In this document: in pieces, positions 7,874-17,342 of the stretch
Numbering within the stretch: position 1 is the first letter of the stretch
Layout: the number at the start of each line of letters is the position of its first letter
Assembly (NCBI GenBank): GCA_016711105.1
Contig: JADJTO010000006.1
Span: 62,001 to 126,000, forward strand
DNA length: 64,000 bases
DNA from: Micropruina sp.
GTDB taxonomy: Bacteria > Actinomycetota > Actinomycetes > Propionibacteriales > Propionibacteriaceae
Reading direction: 5' to 3'
The notes under the pieces: model-generated
Database searches by the model: none
What the model saw: only the letters and a program-made list of their open reading frames with translations
Told to the model about the DNA's origin: nothing
Program-made: the position numbers and the translations under genes

Positions 7874-10468
7874 GGCCGCACCTGCAGTGCCGGTCCGGCA
7901 ATCAGAACCGCCTGTTTCTCCTCGGGGGTGGCCGGACGCTTCTGACCACGTTCGGCGACATAGAGCAGGTCGGGGTCGGGGTAGTCCGTGGCGTTCACGA
8001 ACGAGGAGAAGCGGGCCAACTTCACCGGGTCGCCGAGCACGTCCGCCCACTCGTCGCTGTAGCTGTCGACGTGCCGGGCCATCGCCGCGTCCAGATCCGC
8101 GCCGATGCCCAGGCTGTCGGCGATCAACACCTCCTGCAGGTGCTTGAGCCCGCCCTCAAGTTCTTCCATCCAGACGGCGGTCCGCTGCAAGCGGTCAGCG
8201 GTACGGATGTAGTACATGAAGAACCGGTCGATGGTCTGAACCAGCGTGTCATCGTCCAGATCCTCGGCCAGCAGCTGGGCATGCCGTGGGGTGAAGCCAC
8301 CGTTGCCACCCACGTAGAGGTTCCAGCCCTTGTCGGTGGCGATCACCCCGACGTCCTTGCCGCGGGCCTCGGCACACTCGCGGGCGCAACCGGACACACC
8401 GAGCTTCAGCTTGTGTGGTGCACGTAGCCCGCGGTAGCGCAGTTCGAGGGCGATCGCCATGCCGACCGAATCCTGCACCCCGAAGCGGCACCAGGTGGAG
8501 CCGACGCAGGATTTCACCGTCCGTAGCGACTTGCCGTAGGCCTGCCCCGACTCCATCCCGGCATCGACCAGCCGCTTCCAAATCAGCGGCAACTGCTCCA
8601 CCCGAGCACCGAACAGATCGATCCGTTGCCCGCCGGTGATCTTGGTGTAGAGCCCGAAGTCCTTGGCCACTTCACCGATCACGATCAGCTTGTCGGGGGT
8701 GATTTCCCCGCCCGGCACCCGGGGCACCACCGAATAGGTGCCGTCCTTCTGCAGGTTGGCCAGCACGTGGTCGTTGGTGTCCTGGATCGCGGCCTGCTCG
8801 CCCGCAAGAATGTGCCCGTTGCCGAGGCTGGCCAGGATGGAGGCGACCGACGGGCTTGCAGATGTCGCACCCGCGACCCTTGCCGTGCCGGGCCACGATC
8901 TCGCTGAACGAGGTCAGCCCGGTCACTCGGACGGCGTTGAACAACTCGGCCCGGCTGAACTCGAAGTGCTCGCAGAGCGCCTTGCTCACGGTCACGCCGG
9001 TCTTCTCCAACTCGGCGTTGACCAGCTTCTTCACCAGCGGCAGGCAGGAGCCGCAGCTGGTGCCGGCCTTGGTGCAGGCCTTCACCGCCGCCAGGTCGCA
9101 GCAGCCTTTGTCGCTGACCGCCCGCCGGATCTCGCCGGCGTCGACGTTGTTGCACGAACAGACGCCGACGTCGTCGGGGAGCTCGAGATTGTCCAGCTGA
9201 CCACGGGCCGACTCCGGCACCAGGAAGCTGGACGGGTCGGCACCGAGCTTGCGCCCCACCATCGGACGCAGGCTGGCATAGGCGGAGGCGTCACCGACCA
9301 GGATTCCGCCGCGCAGCGTGACCGCATCATCGGAGAGGACCAGCTTCTTGTACACCCCGGCGATCGGGTCGGCGTAGACGACTTCCAGCGAACCCGCCTC
9401 GCTGGCGAAGGCGTCGCCGAAGCTGGCCACGTCCACGCCGAGCAGCTTCAGCTTCGTTGAGACGTCGGCCCCCGGGAAGGTTCCGCTGCCGCCGACCAGG
9501 CGATCCGCGGCGATCTCGGCCATCGAATACCCTGGCCCGACCAGGCCCCAGCAGCGACCCTGAATGCAGGCCACTTCACCGATAGCGCTGATCGCCGGGT
9601 CCAGGGTGGCGCAGCGATCATCGACCACCACACCCCCACGCTCCCCGATCGGCAGGCCACTGGAGCGGGCCAGTTCGTCCCGCGGGCGGACACCGGTGGC
9701 GAAGATCACCACATCGGCGTCCATGGTGCGGCCGTCGTTGAACTCCAGCCCGGTGACCACACCGACCCGCTGCCCGATCACCCGGGAGCTGGCCACCGAG
9801 GTCATCACGTTGATGCCCAGGGCGCTGATCAGTCGCCGCAGCGCGGCGCCGCCGCCCTCGTCGATCTGCAGGGACATCAGCCGGGGAGCGAACTCGACCA
9901 CGGTGCTGTCGACGTCCAGGGCCTGCAGAGCGCCGGCGGCCTCGAGGCCGAGCAGGCCACCGCCGATCACCGCACCCTTGAGCCGGCGCGGCTTGCTCTC
10001 CCGGAGCTGTTCGACGTAGCCACGCAACGCGGCCACGTCGTCGATGGTGCGGTAGACGAACGAGCCGGGAAGGTCGTTGCCCTTGATCGGCGGCACGAAC
10101 GGGTAGCTGCCGGTGGCAAGCACCAGGTGGTCGTAGTCGATCACCTCACCGCTGGCCAGCGTGACCGACTTGGCCTGCCGGTCGATCCCGGTGGCCAGGG
10201 CACGCAACCGCAGCCGGACCATCGGGTCCTCCCACAGCTCGTCCCCGCCGAGGCTGAGCTCGCGCGGGTCGCGGCCGGTGAAGTAGGTGGTCAGGGCCAC
10301 CCGGTCGTAGGGCCGGCGGGGCTCATCGGCCAGCAGGGTGATCCGGTACCGGTTGTCGGCGTCCCGGGCGCGCAACGCCTCGACGAAGCGATGCGCGACC
10401 ATGCCACCGCCGACGACCACCACGTGCTCGGGCGGCGTCGGGGAACTGGTTGGGGTGCTATCGGTCAT
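7870..10468 (-). CDS. nirB: Nitrite reductase (NADH) large subunit, one frameshift
   Basis: About 865 residues after removing one base. Order: FAD/NAD(P)H pyridine-disulfide-type domain (HVVVVGGGMVAHRF, second nucleotide fold AVIGGGLLGLEAAG), a BFD-type [2Fe-2S] domain (VCSCNN and GTSCGSC), a ferredoxin-like half-domain, and the siroheme/[4Fe-4S] domain with CVGSTWC and CARECAEARG (Cys-x5-Cys and Cys-x3-Cys). It reduces nitrite to ammonium with NADH. The ATG at 10468 is preceded by AGGAGG. The frame breaks near 8844-8852: CDICKPV should run into VASILASLGNGHILAGE, which needs one G removed. With that fix the protein is full length and all ligands are present, so the break is probably an assembly error. 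Confidence 0.92.
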
Positions 10469-10566
10469 GGGGGAACTCCTCCTGGTCGATGGGCAAAAGC
10501 CTAGGTAGGGCGTGTTTCGCAGGGGTGCGGGACGTGTAACGGGGGTGATACAGCGCGCTCTCCGGC

Positions 10567-11979
10567 TCAGGAGGCCACCGAAGAGGCCCGCAGCGAGTCG
10601 AGCAGCGCGCACACTTTCTCCGTGCAGCCCCGCAGCCGGTGGTGGCGCGGGTGGCCGTCGCGATCGCACCCACGTCTCGGGCGCCGGCTTCGAACGCCTC
10701 GGTGATGGCGGCCGCGCTGACCGAGTTGCAGCGGCAGACCGGTGCCACGAAGGGCCCACCGGACGAGCTCTCCGGGAAGGTCTGCCGAAACGGCGTCCCC
10801 TTGATCACCAGTTGGGCGGGATCGGCCGGCACCGGGGTCTGGTTCCGGTGCGCCACGATCAGATCGGGGGCCGCCCCAGGGGCACCCACGGCGGTGGCGC
10901 CGACCAGGCGACCCAACCGAACCACCAGGCGCAGTGCCCGGCGGGCCTGCGGGTCGAGCAGGCTGATCACCCGGCCAGGGTCGCTCCCGGGCGAGCCGTC
11001 GGCACGGGGCCGCTCCCCCATCACGGCCACGTCCAAACCGGGGGTGTGCAGGCGGACGATGTGGCGAGCCTTCAGAGCCGGCACCTCATCGGCGGGCATC
11101 CCGGCAAGCAGCTGAGCCAGTCTGCGGGCTTGGTCCCAGCCGGGTTCGACCAGGCCCTGCACCCCTGACTCCGGACGAGCGCAGTCGCCGATCGCGGCGA
11201 TCCGCGGATCGGCGATGCTGATCAGGTAGTCGTTCACCAGGATTCCGCCGTCCACCGGCAGCCCCGCTTCGAGGGCGAGCCCGACTCGGGGCGTGATCCC
11301 GGTGCAGGCGACCACCAGATCGGCCTCGGGGATGGGGGACGCGCTGGAGGTGTGCACGCAGACGCCCAGGTCGTCCAAGGTGGCCTGCACCACCCGGGCC
11401 GACTCTCCGTCCAGCAGGCCGGGGAGCACTGAGGCTTCCCGCTCGACCAAGGTCACGGCCAGGCCCCGCATCCGCAGCGCACAAGCCCCCCCGATCCCGA
11501 GCGGGCCGGCCCCCAGGACGGCGGCGGTTCGAGACTCGGGGAGGGCGGCGAGCAGCCCACGCAGATCGTCCAACGTGTGCAGCCGATGGACGGCGCGCTC
11601 CCCGGCAGCAGCGCGGAGAGAGGCGTCGATCGGTTCGGGAACCGCGCCCGTGGCCAGCACCAGGGTGTCGTAGGGGATGCCGGACGCCATCGCTGTCGGT
11701 GACCACCGCGGCCGGCCGATCGATCCGCTGCGCCATCGTCGCCGGGAGCACCGTCCAGTGCGCGGGCACTGTCGCGGGCAACCCCAGCAGGTCCTCCCCG
11801 GCCCGGCCGGCCAGCACCCCGGTCAGCATGGTGCGGTTGTAGGGCTGATGCCGTTCCAGGCCCAACACGGTGACGGTCACCTGCTGGCCGGTCAGGGCGC
11901 AGGCGGCGGCCAGGTCGGTGGCGAAGCGGGCGCCGACCATGCCATGGCCGACCAGGACGATCCGTAGCAAGCTGCTCAT
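10567..11979 (-). CDS. FAD-dependent oxidoreductase with BFD [2Fe-2S] domain (NasB-like), two frameshifts
   Basis: About 470 residues when repaired. It has a pyridine nucleotide-disulfide oxidoreductase fold (VLVGHGMVGARFATDL, second site AAVLGAGPLGIGGA, IAAIGDCA) and a C-terminal BFD-like cluster domain with CRC and CGGC. It resembles the front half of NirB and the NasB electron-transfer subunit of assimilatory nitrate reductases. Frames slip at a C4 run near 11673-11676 (one base too many; repaired text GVRHPYDTLVLATGA) and at 10628-10631 (one base too few; repaired GCGGCTEKVCALLDSL, stop at 10567). The start overlaps the nitrate reductase stop (ATGA). Likely role: passing electrons from NAD(P)H to the neighbouring molybdoenzyme. 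Confidence 0.83.
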
Positions 11980-14108
11980 CCGGCACTCCTCATCGGGAAC
12001 GGGTAGCCGTGCGCGCGGCGGACCGACACGGCACAGACTTTGTACTCGGGCATGCCACTGATCGGGTCGGTGGCGTCCGTGGTGAGGGTGTTGGCGCGTT
12101 GGTCACCGGGGAAATGGAAGGGCATGAAGACCGTGTCCAGGCGCAGGTCGGAGGACAGGCGAGCCGGTGCCACCGCATGCCCGCGAGCCGAGGTGACCTC
12201 CACGTAGCTCCCCTCCTCGATGCCCAGCCGTTGCGCGGTCAGCGGATGCAGCTGCACGTAGGCGTAGTCCTCGGCGTCGCGAAGTTCGGCCACCCGTCGG
12301 GTCTGCGCGCCGGACTGGTAGTGCGGCAACACGCGACCGGTGATCAGGTAGAGCGGGGCTTTGGGCCGCACGTCGTCGGCCACCCCGACCGCCTTGACCG
12401 GCCACATCGTGGCCCGCCCGTCAGGCGTGGGGAAGCTGGTTTCGAACAAGCGTGGCGTACCGGGATGCTCGGGCGTCGGGCAGGGCCAATAGATCGCCTC
12501 ATGGTCGAGCCGCTCATGATCGATGCCACCGTAATCGGCCTTGCCGCCGGCGCTGGCCAGGCTGAGTTCGTTGAACACCACGTTGGAGTCGGCCGAGAAG
12601 TGGCCGCGGGAGTCGAGCAGCTGGGCCAGGACGGTCAGCACCTGCAGTTCGTCGCGCACCCCCTCCGGCGGAGCCAGGGCACGCTTGCGACGCAGCACCC
12701 GCCCCTCCAGGTTGGTCATCGTGCCGTCCTCCTCGGCCCACTGGGTGATCGGCAACACCACATCAGCCAGGCGTGCGGTCTCCGAGAGCACCAGGTCGCA
12801 GACCACGAGCAGGTCCAGGGAGCGGAGCCGCTGCTCCACCACGGAGGCGTTCGGGGCGCTCACCACCAGGTTGGAGCCGTGCACGAACAGCCCGCGCGGG
12901 CCGTCCGCAGTGCCCAGGCGGGCCAGCAGTTCCACCGCGGGCACGCCTGGCCCGGGCAGGCTGTCAGGGTCGATCCCCCACACTGCGGCGACGTGCGCGC
13001 GGGCCGCGGGGTCGGCGATCATCCGGTAACCGGGGAGCTGATCGGACTTCTGCCCGTGCTCCCGTCCGCCCTGGCCGTTGCCCTGGCCGGTCAAGCAGCC
13101 ATAACCGCTGCCGCGCTGGCCGGGAAGCCCGAGCAGCAGGGCCAGGTTGATCGCCGCCTGCACCGTGTCAGTGCCGTGGGCGTGCTGTTCGGCACCTCGT
13201 CCGGTGAGCAGGAAGACGCCCGGGCCACCGGCGCGTGGGCTGTTGCGGACCAGCAGGTCGGCCACCTCACGCAACTGGCTGGCCGGCACCCCGGTGTGTT
13301 CCTCGGTTCGCTCGGGCCACCATTCGGCGACGCTGCTGAGCACGTCGGGATAGCCGTTCACCCGAGCCTGGACGTACTCGGTGTCGACTCCCTGCTGGGC
13401 GATCACGAGGTGGGTCAGCCCCAGCAGCAGGGTCAGGTCGGTGCCGGGGAGTAGCTGCAGGTGAATCCCGCCGCCGTTCTCGGTCAGCTGGGCGGTGGCA
13501 CTACGTCGGGGATCGGTCACCACCAGGCCACCGTGGGCGCGTGCCCCGGCCAAGTGCTGGACGAACGGCGGCATGGTGTCGGCGACGTTGCTGCCGAGCA
13601 GCACGATCACCCCGGCGGTCGCCAGATCGGTGACCGGGAAGGGCAGGCCGCGGTCGATGCCGAAGCTGCGGTTACCGGCGGCCGCCGCGGACGACATGCA
13701 GAAGCGTCCGTTGTAATCGATGTAGCGGGTGCCGAGCGCGACCCGGGCGAACTTGCCCAGGGTGTAGGCCTTCTCGTTGGTCAGTCCGCCACCGCCGAAG
13801 ACCGCCAGCCCGTCCGCGCCGTGCTCGGCCTTGATCGCGGTGACCCGCTGCACGATCTCGGCGTAGGCCTCCTCCCAGGAGGCGGGTTCTAGCCGTCCGT
13901 CACGGCGGATCAGCGGAGTGGTCAGCCGCTCCGGACTGTTCAGCAGAGCCGCGGACGTCCAGCCCTTCTGGCACAGGCCACCCCGGTTCACGGGAAAGTC
14001 CCGGCCCCGCACAATCACGGGGACCGGGCTTCCCGGTTCGGCGATCTCCAGCCGCATCCCGCACTGCAGCGCGCAGTAGGGACAGTGGGTGTCGATGCCG
14101 TTCGTCAT
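11976..14108 (-). CDS. Assimilatory nitrate reductase, molybdopterin catalytic subunit
   Basis: 710-residue molybdopterin oxidoreductase of the NasC/NarB/NapA group. The N-terminal [4Fe-4S] site is CPYCALQCGM with the fourth Cys in GGLCQKGW. GRFCMSSAAA supplies a Cys in the position of the Mo ligand of assimilatory and periplasmic nitrate reductases. Later parts include GSNVADTMPPF, GLPGQRGSGYGCLTGQGN and, in the C-terminal molydopterin-dinucleotide domain, LITGRVLPHYQSGAQTRR. There is no TAT signal, which fits a cytoplasmic assimilatory enzyme. The ATG at 14108 (MTNGID) has TGAGG upstream and follows narK by 7 bases; a more upstream ATG would overlap narK. It reduces nitrate to nitrite for NirBD. 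Confidence 0.92.
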   Translation of the reverse strand: MTNGIDTHCPYCALQCGMRLEIAEPGSPVPVIVRGRDFPVNRGGLCQKGWTSAALLNSPERLTTPLIRRDGRLEPASWEEAYAEIVQRVTAIKAEHGADGLAVFGGGGLTNEKAYTLGKFARVALGTRYIDYNGRFCMSSAAAAGNRSFGIDRGLPFPVTDLATAGVIVLLGSNVADTMPPFVQHLAGARAHGGLVVTDPRRSATAQLTENGGGIHLQLLPGTDLTLLLGLTHLVIAQQGVDTEYVQARVNGYPDVLSSVAEWWPERTEEHTGVPASQLREVADLLVRNSPRAGGPGVFLLTGRGAEQHAHGTDTVQAAINLALLLGLPGQRGSGYGCLTGQGNGQGGREHGQKSDQLPGYRMIADPAARAHVAAVWGIDPDSLPGPGVPAVELLARLGTADGPRGLFVHGSNLVVSAPNASVVEQRLRSLDLLVVCDLVLSETARLADVVLPITQWAEEDGTMTNLEGRVLRRKRALAPPEGVRDELQVLTVLAQLLDSRGHFSADSNVVFNELSLASAGGKADYGGIDHERLDHEAIYWPCPTPEHPGTPRLFETSFPTPDGRATMWPVKAVGVADDVRPKAPLYLITGRVLPHYQSGAQTRRVAELRDAEDYAYVQLHPLTAQRLGIEEGSYVEVTSARGHAVAPARLSSDLRLDTVFMPFHFPGDQRANTLTTDATDPISGMPEYKVCAVSVRRAHGYPFPMRSAG

Positions 14109-14115
14109 GTCAACC

Positions 14116-15462
14116 TCAGACTGCCGCCGCGGCGAGGGCGGCACTCTTGCGGGCGTAGACCGCCCAGGTGAGCACGGTCAACACCAGGTACACGCCGATG
14201 AAGCCGTAGAGCGCGGGGACGATGCCGCCACTCAACTGGGTGGAGAGTGCGAAGCCGCGCGGGATCAGGAAGCCGCCGATGGCGCCGATGGCGCCGGCGA
14301 TCCCGATGCAGCCGGCGGTCACGGCCAGGGCGCGGGACTTGGCCTGCTCGGTGCCGTCCGACAGCGAGGTGAAGACGGCCGGGATCATCCGGTAGACCGA
14401 GCCATTGCCGACTCCGGTGGAGATGAACAGCCACATGAAGGAGCCGAAGAAGAGGACGAAGTTGCGGGTCTGCAGCCCGGCGATCGCACCCGCAGCACCC
14501 AGGGCGATGGCCAGCATGCTGACGATGGTCACCCGGGCGCCGCCCACCTTGTCGGCCAGCATGCCGCCCAGCGGACGTGAGATCGACCCGACCAGGGCGC
14601 CCATGAAGGCCAAGGAGAGGCTCACCTGGGGGAACTGGCTCTTCAGCAGGGTGGGGAAGGCTCCGGCGTAGCCGATGAACGACCCGAAGGTGCCGATGTA
14701 GATGATGGAGAGGATCCAGGTGTGCGGCTCCTTGGCCGCTTCGGCGTACACCCGCGGGTTGGCCTTGGCCGAGCTCAGGTTGTTCATGCCGAAGAAGGCG
14801 AAGCCGGCCGCCAGGAGGCAGAGCGGGATGAACATCAGGCCCGCCCGGTCCAGAGCGATCCCCGAGCCGGCGATGATCACCAACGGCACGGCGAACTGAA
14901 CCGCCGCGGTGCCGATGTTGCCGCCGGCCGCGTTCAGCCCGAGCGCCTTACCCTTCTCAGCCTGGGGGAAGAAGTAGGCGATGTTGGCCATCGAGGAGGC
15001 GAAGTTGCCGCCGCCGAGACCGGCCAGGGCCGCGATCGCTACGAGTGCGCCGAAGGGGAGCTCCGGGTGATTCACCGCCCACGCCAGGCCGCCGGCCGGG
15101 ATGATCAGCAGGAGCGCCGAGACGATGGTCCAGTTGCGTCCGCCAAAGATCGGGACGGCGATGGTGTAGGGGATTCGCAGCGTGGCACCCACCAGGGCGG
15201 GCACCGAGACCAGCCAGAACATCTGGTTGGTGTCGAGGGTGAAGCCGACGTTGTTCAGCTGCGGGACGACGATCGACCACAGCGCCCAGACGGCGAAGCC
15301 GAGGAACTCGGCGAAGATCGAGAAGCCGAGGTTGCGGTTGGCGATCTGCTTCCCGCCGGACGCCCACTGGTTGGCATCTTCGGGGTCCCAGCCGTCCATC
15401 CAGCGGCCGGGGCGCTGGGCGAGAGTCGTTTCAGGAAGATCGGTGGCGGTTTTCGTGGTCAT
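14116..15462 (-). CDS. narK: Nitrate/nitrite transporter, NarK family (MFS)
   Basis: 448-residue major-facilitator transporter with about twelve membrane helices. Both nitrate signatures are visible: LGGGNFASSMANIAYFFP in helix 5 and GVGNGSVYRMIP in helix 11, and LVGSISRPLGGMLADKVGG is the usual loop motif. It imports nitrate (or exchanges nitrate for nitrite) across the cell membrane. It is the first gene of the minus-strand nitrate operon. The ATG at 15462 has GGGAGG upstream; the long open frame before it is non-coding. The 151-base divergent spacer (15463-15613) towards the HAD gene should hold the operon promoter; I could not identify a clear regulator box in it. Confidence 0.93.
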   Translation of the reverse strand: MTTKTATDLPETTLAQRPGRWMDGWDPEDANQWASGGKQIANRNLGFSIFAEFLGFAVWALWSIVVPQLNNVGFTLDTNQMFWLVSVPALVGATLRIPYTIAVPIFGGRNWTIVSALLLIIPAGGLAWAVNHPELPFGALVAIAALAGLGGGNFASSMANIAYFFPQAEKGKALGLNAAGGNIGTAAVQFAVPLVIIAGSGIALDRAGLMFIPLCLLAAGFAFFGMNNLSSAKANPRVYAEAAKEPHTWILSIIYIGTFGSFIGYAGAFPTLLKSQFPQVSLSLAFMGALVGSISRPLGGMLADKVGGARVTIVSMLAIALGAAGAIAGLQTRNFVLFFGSFMWLFISTGVGNGSVYRMIPAVFTSLSDGTEQAKSRALAVTAGCIGIAGAIGAIGGFLIPRGFALSTQLSGGIVPALYGFIGVYLVLTVLTWAVYARKSAALAAAAV

Positions 15463-15613
15463 GAGGGCCTCCCAGGGAGTGCTGGCGGTCTGACTCCTTA
15501 AAGGTATGGAGGGGATGTTTCGGCGCGGGTGTTGTGGTGTTCCGGCCGTGTCACACGGTGCTCTCCCCTGGGAGTGGCCCGGTCGTGAGCGCCCGCGGAG
15601 GTAGCGTCGGGGC

Positions 15614-16246
15614 ATGAGTGTTGATGGCGTGGTGTTCGACTTCGACGGCCTGCTGGCCGATACCGAGACCGCTTGGGCGGTGGCCGAGGGTGCCTTGTTC
15701 GTGCGCCGTGGGCGTCCTTTCGGGGAGGAGCACCGGGAGATCTTCATCGGGATGGCGGTCGCTGACGCGGCACAGTACATGGCCGGCCTGTTCAGCGAAC
15801 CGGCCCCCCTGATCGAGGACGAGCTACGGGCCGAGGCAGCCCGACAACTGCGACGGCATGCGCCGCCGATGCCCGGCGCGGTGGAACTGATCCGCGCCCT
15901 GCAGGGGCGCAAACCGGTCGCCATCGCCAGCAACACGCCACGCGACCTGCTGGACCTGGCCTTGGCCAGCTCGGGAATCGGGGAGCTGATCGGGGTCACC
16001 GTGGCCGGCGATGAAGTCCCTGAGCCGAAACCCCGGCCTGACGTCTACCTCCGCGCCTGCGAACTGATCGGCGTCCGACCCCACCGTGCGGTGGCGATCG
16101 AGGACTCGGCCACCGGCGCTGCCGCGGCCCGAGCCGCCGGTCTGCACGTGGTGGTGGTGCCCTCACTGCCCGGCACGATCAGCGACTTCGACGCTCTCCA
16201 CGCCAGCCTGGCCGATCCGGAGCTGACCTCGTGGCTGGTGGGCTGA
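15614..16246 (+). CDS. HAD-superfamily phosphatase (beta-phosphoglucomutase-like)
   Basis: 210-residue HAD hydrolase. Motif I is VVFDFDGLLADTE, the cap follows, motif II is IASNTPRDLL, the motif III Lys lies in VPEPKPRPDVYL, and motif IV is VAIEDSATGAAAA. The group includes phosphoglycolate phosphatases and sugar-phosphate mutases; substrate cannot be assigned. It reads divergently from the nitrate operon and seems unrelated to it. The start ATG at 15614 follows a GGAGG 12-16 bases upstream, a somewhat long spacing. Confidence 0.9.
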   Translation: MSVDGVVFDFDGLLADTETAWAVAEGALFVRRGRPFGEEHREIFIGMAVADAAQYMAGLFSEPAPLIEDELRAEAARQLRRHAPPMPGAVELIRALQGRKPVAIASNTPRDLLDLALASSGIGELIGVTVAGDEVPEPKPRPDVYLRACELIGVRPHRAVAIEDSATGAAAARAAGLHVVVVPSLPGTISDFDALHASLADPELTSWLVG

Positions 16247-16308
16247 CCTACCCTAGGCACACCCGCAGGCCTACGCTTGAGGAACCAACCCTGGAAAGCT
16301 GAGGAAAC

Positions 16309-17316
16309 GTGCGCCCACGCAATCTGATCGCCCTGGTCGCTGGCCTTGCCCTCACGCTCGCTCTCGGGCTCTCAGCCGCCCCGACTCAGGCGGCCCCCCG
16401 GGATGATGCCGCCGAGCACGCTCGCATCGTCAACTTCTGGACCAAGGAGCGGGTGGCCAAGGCCCAACCGCGAGACTTTGTGCGCCAGGGCGATGGCACG
16501 TTCAAGCCGTCCGCCAAGCCTTCCAAGCCAGGTGGCACGACCACGGGGGTGCTGGGGGCCGATTGGACCGGCGGTGGGGTGGTGCAGGAGAACACCGGCA
16601 AAGTGCTCTTTGCGATGGGTACCAGCTACTACGTGTGCTCGGCCTCGGTCGTTGTGGACACCAGCAGCACCACGTCGACGATCGCCACGGCGGCGCACTG
16701 CGTCTATGACGAGGCCAACGAAGCCTTCGCGACCAACTGGATGTTCATCCCCGATTACGACAGCAACCCGGTCAGCCTGACCACCTCGGGCAGCTTCTGC
16801 GCCGAGACCGTTTACGGTTGCTGGAGCGCCCGCGCGTTGACCGTGGCCAGCGGCTTCGCCACAGCCGGCGGGTTCAACGACCAGGCCATTCTGCACGACT
16901 ATGCCTTCGCCACGGTCGCATCAGGTGGCCACAACAAGACCACCCAATTGGACGCCACCGTGGGCACCCAACAGATTGCCTTCAATACCGGGACCTTGGA
17001 CGCCAGCGCGTGGCTGTTCGGTTACCCGGCCTCGGGCAAGTACCGAGGCACCAAACTGATCTACAGCATGGGGCCCCTAGGCACCGACTCGCTCAACTCG
17101 AACCTCACCTATCGGGTGGCCAGCAACATGACGCCGGGTTGCTCTGGCGGGCCGTGGTTCCAGTCGTTCGGAGCGGGCAGCGGTGGCGGCGTCCTGATCT
17201 CAGTCAACTCCTACAGCTACTCGGGCAGTTCCTTCATGCACGGACCGAAGTTCAACGCCGAGACCGAGGACCTCTACCTTGAGGCCAATGGAGCCACTGC
17301 CAACAAGATCATCTGA
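16309..17316 (+). CDS. Secreted V8-like trypsin-fold serine protease
   Basis: 335-residue exported protease. A signal peptide (LIALVAGLALTLALGLSA, cleavage likely after QAA) precedes a short propeptide-like region and a trypsin-fold domain. The catalytic triad is visible: His in TIATAAHC, Asp in LHDYAFATV, Ser in PGCSGGPWF. Cysteines near the active site (CSAS/AHC, FCAET/YGCW) can pair. It resembles glutamyl endopeptidase/V8-type proteases and peptidase S1 family proteins of Actinomycetota. It starts with GTG, with GAGG four bases before it. The next gene starts 26 bases downstream, so both are probably one transcript. Confidence 0.88.
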   Translation: MRPRNLIALVAGLALTLALGLSAAPTQAAPRDDAAEHARIVNFWTKERVAKAQPRDFVRQGDGTFKPSAKPSKPGGTTTGVLGADWTGGGVVQENTGKVLFAMGTSYYVCSASVVVDTSSTTSTIATAAHCVYDEANEAFATNWMFIPDYDSNPVSLTTSGSFCAETVYGCWSARALTVASGFATAGGFNDQAILHDYAFATVASGGHNKTTQLDATVGTQQIAFNTGTLDASAWLFGYPASGKYRGTKLIYSMGPLGTDSLNSNLTYRVASNMTPGCSGGPWFQSFGAGSGGGVLISVNSYSYSGSSFMHGPKFNAETEDLYLEANGATANKII

Positions 17317-17342
17317 CCGGAGTACCCGGGTCGGCCTTTCTG

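Noticed and set aside
15463..15613. Possible GlnR-type box before narK
   Set aside because: Only a single GAAAC-like half site is visible, without the expected GTnAC partner at the right spacing.
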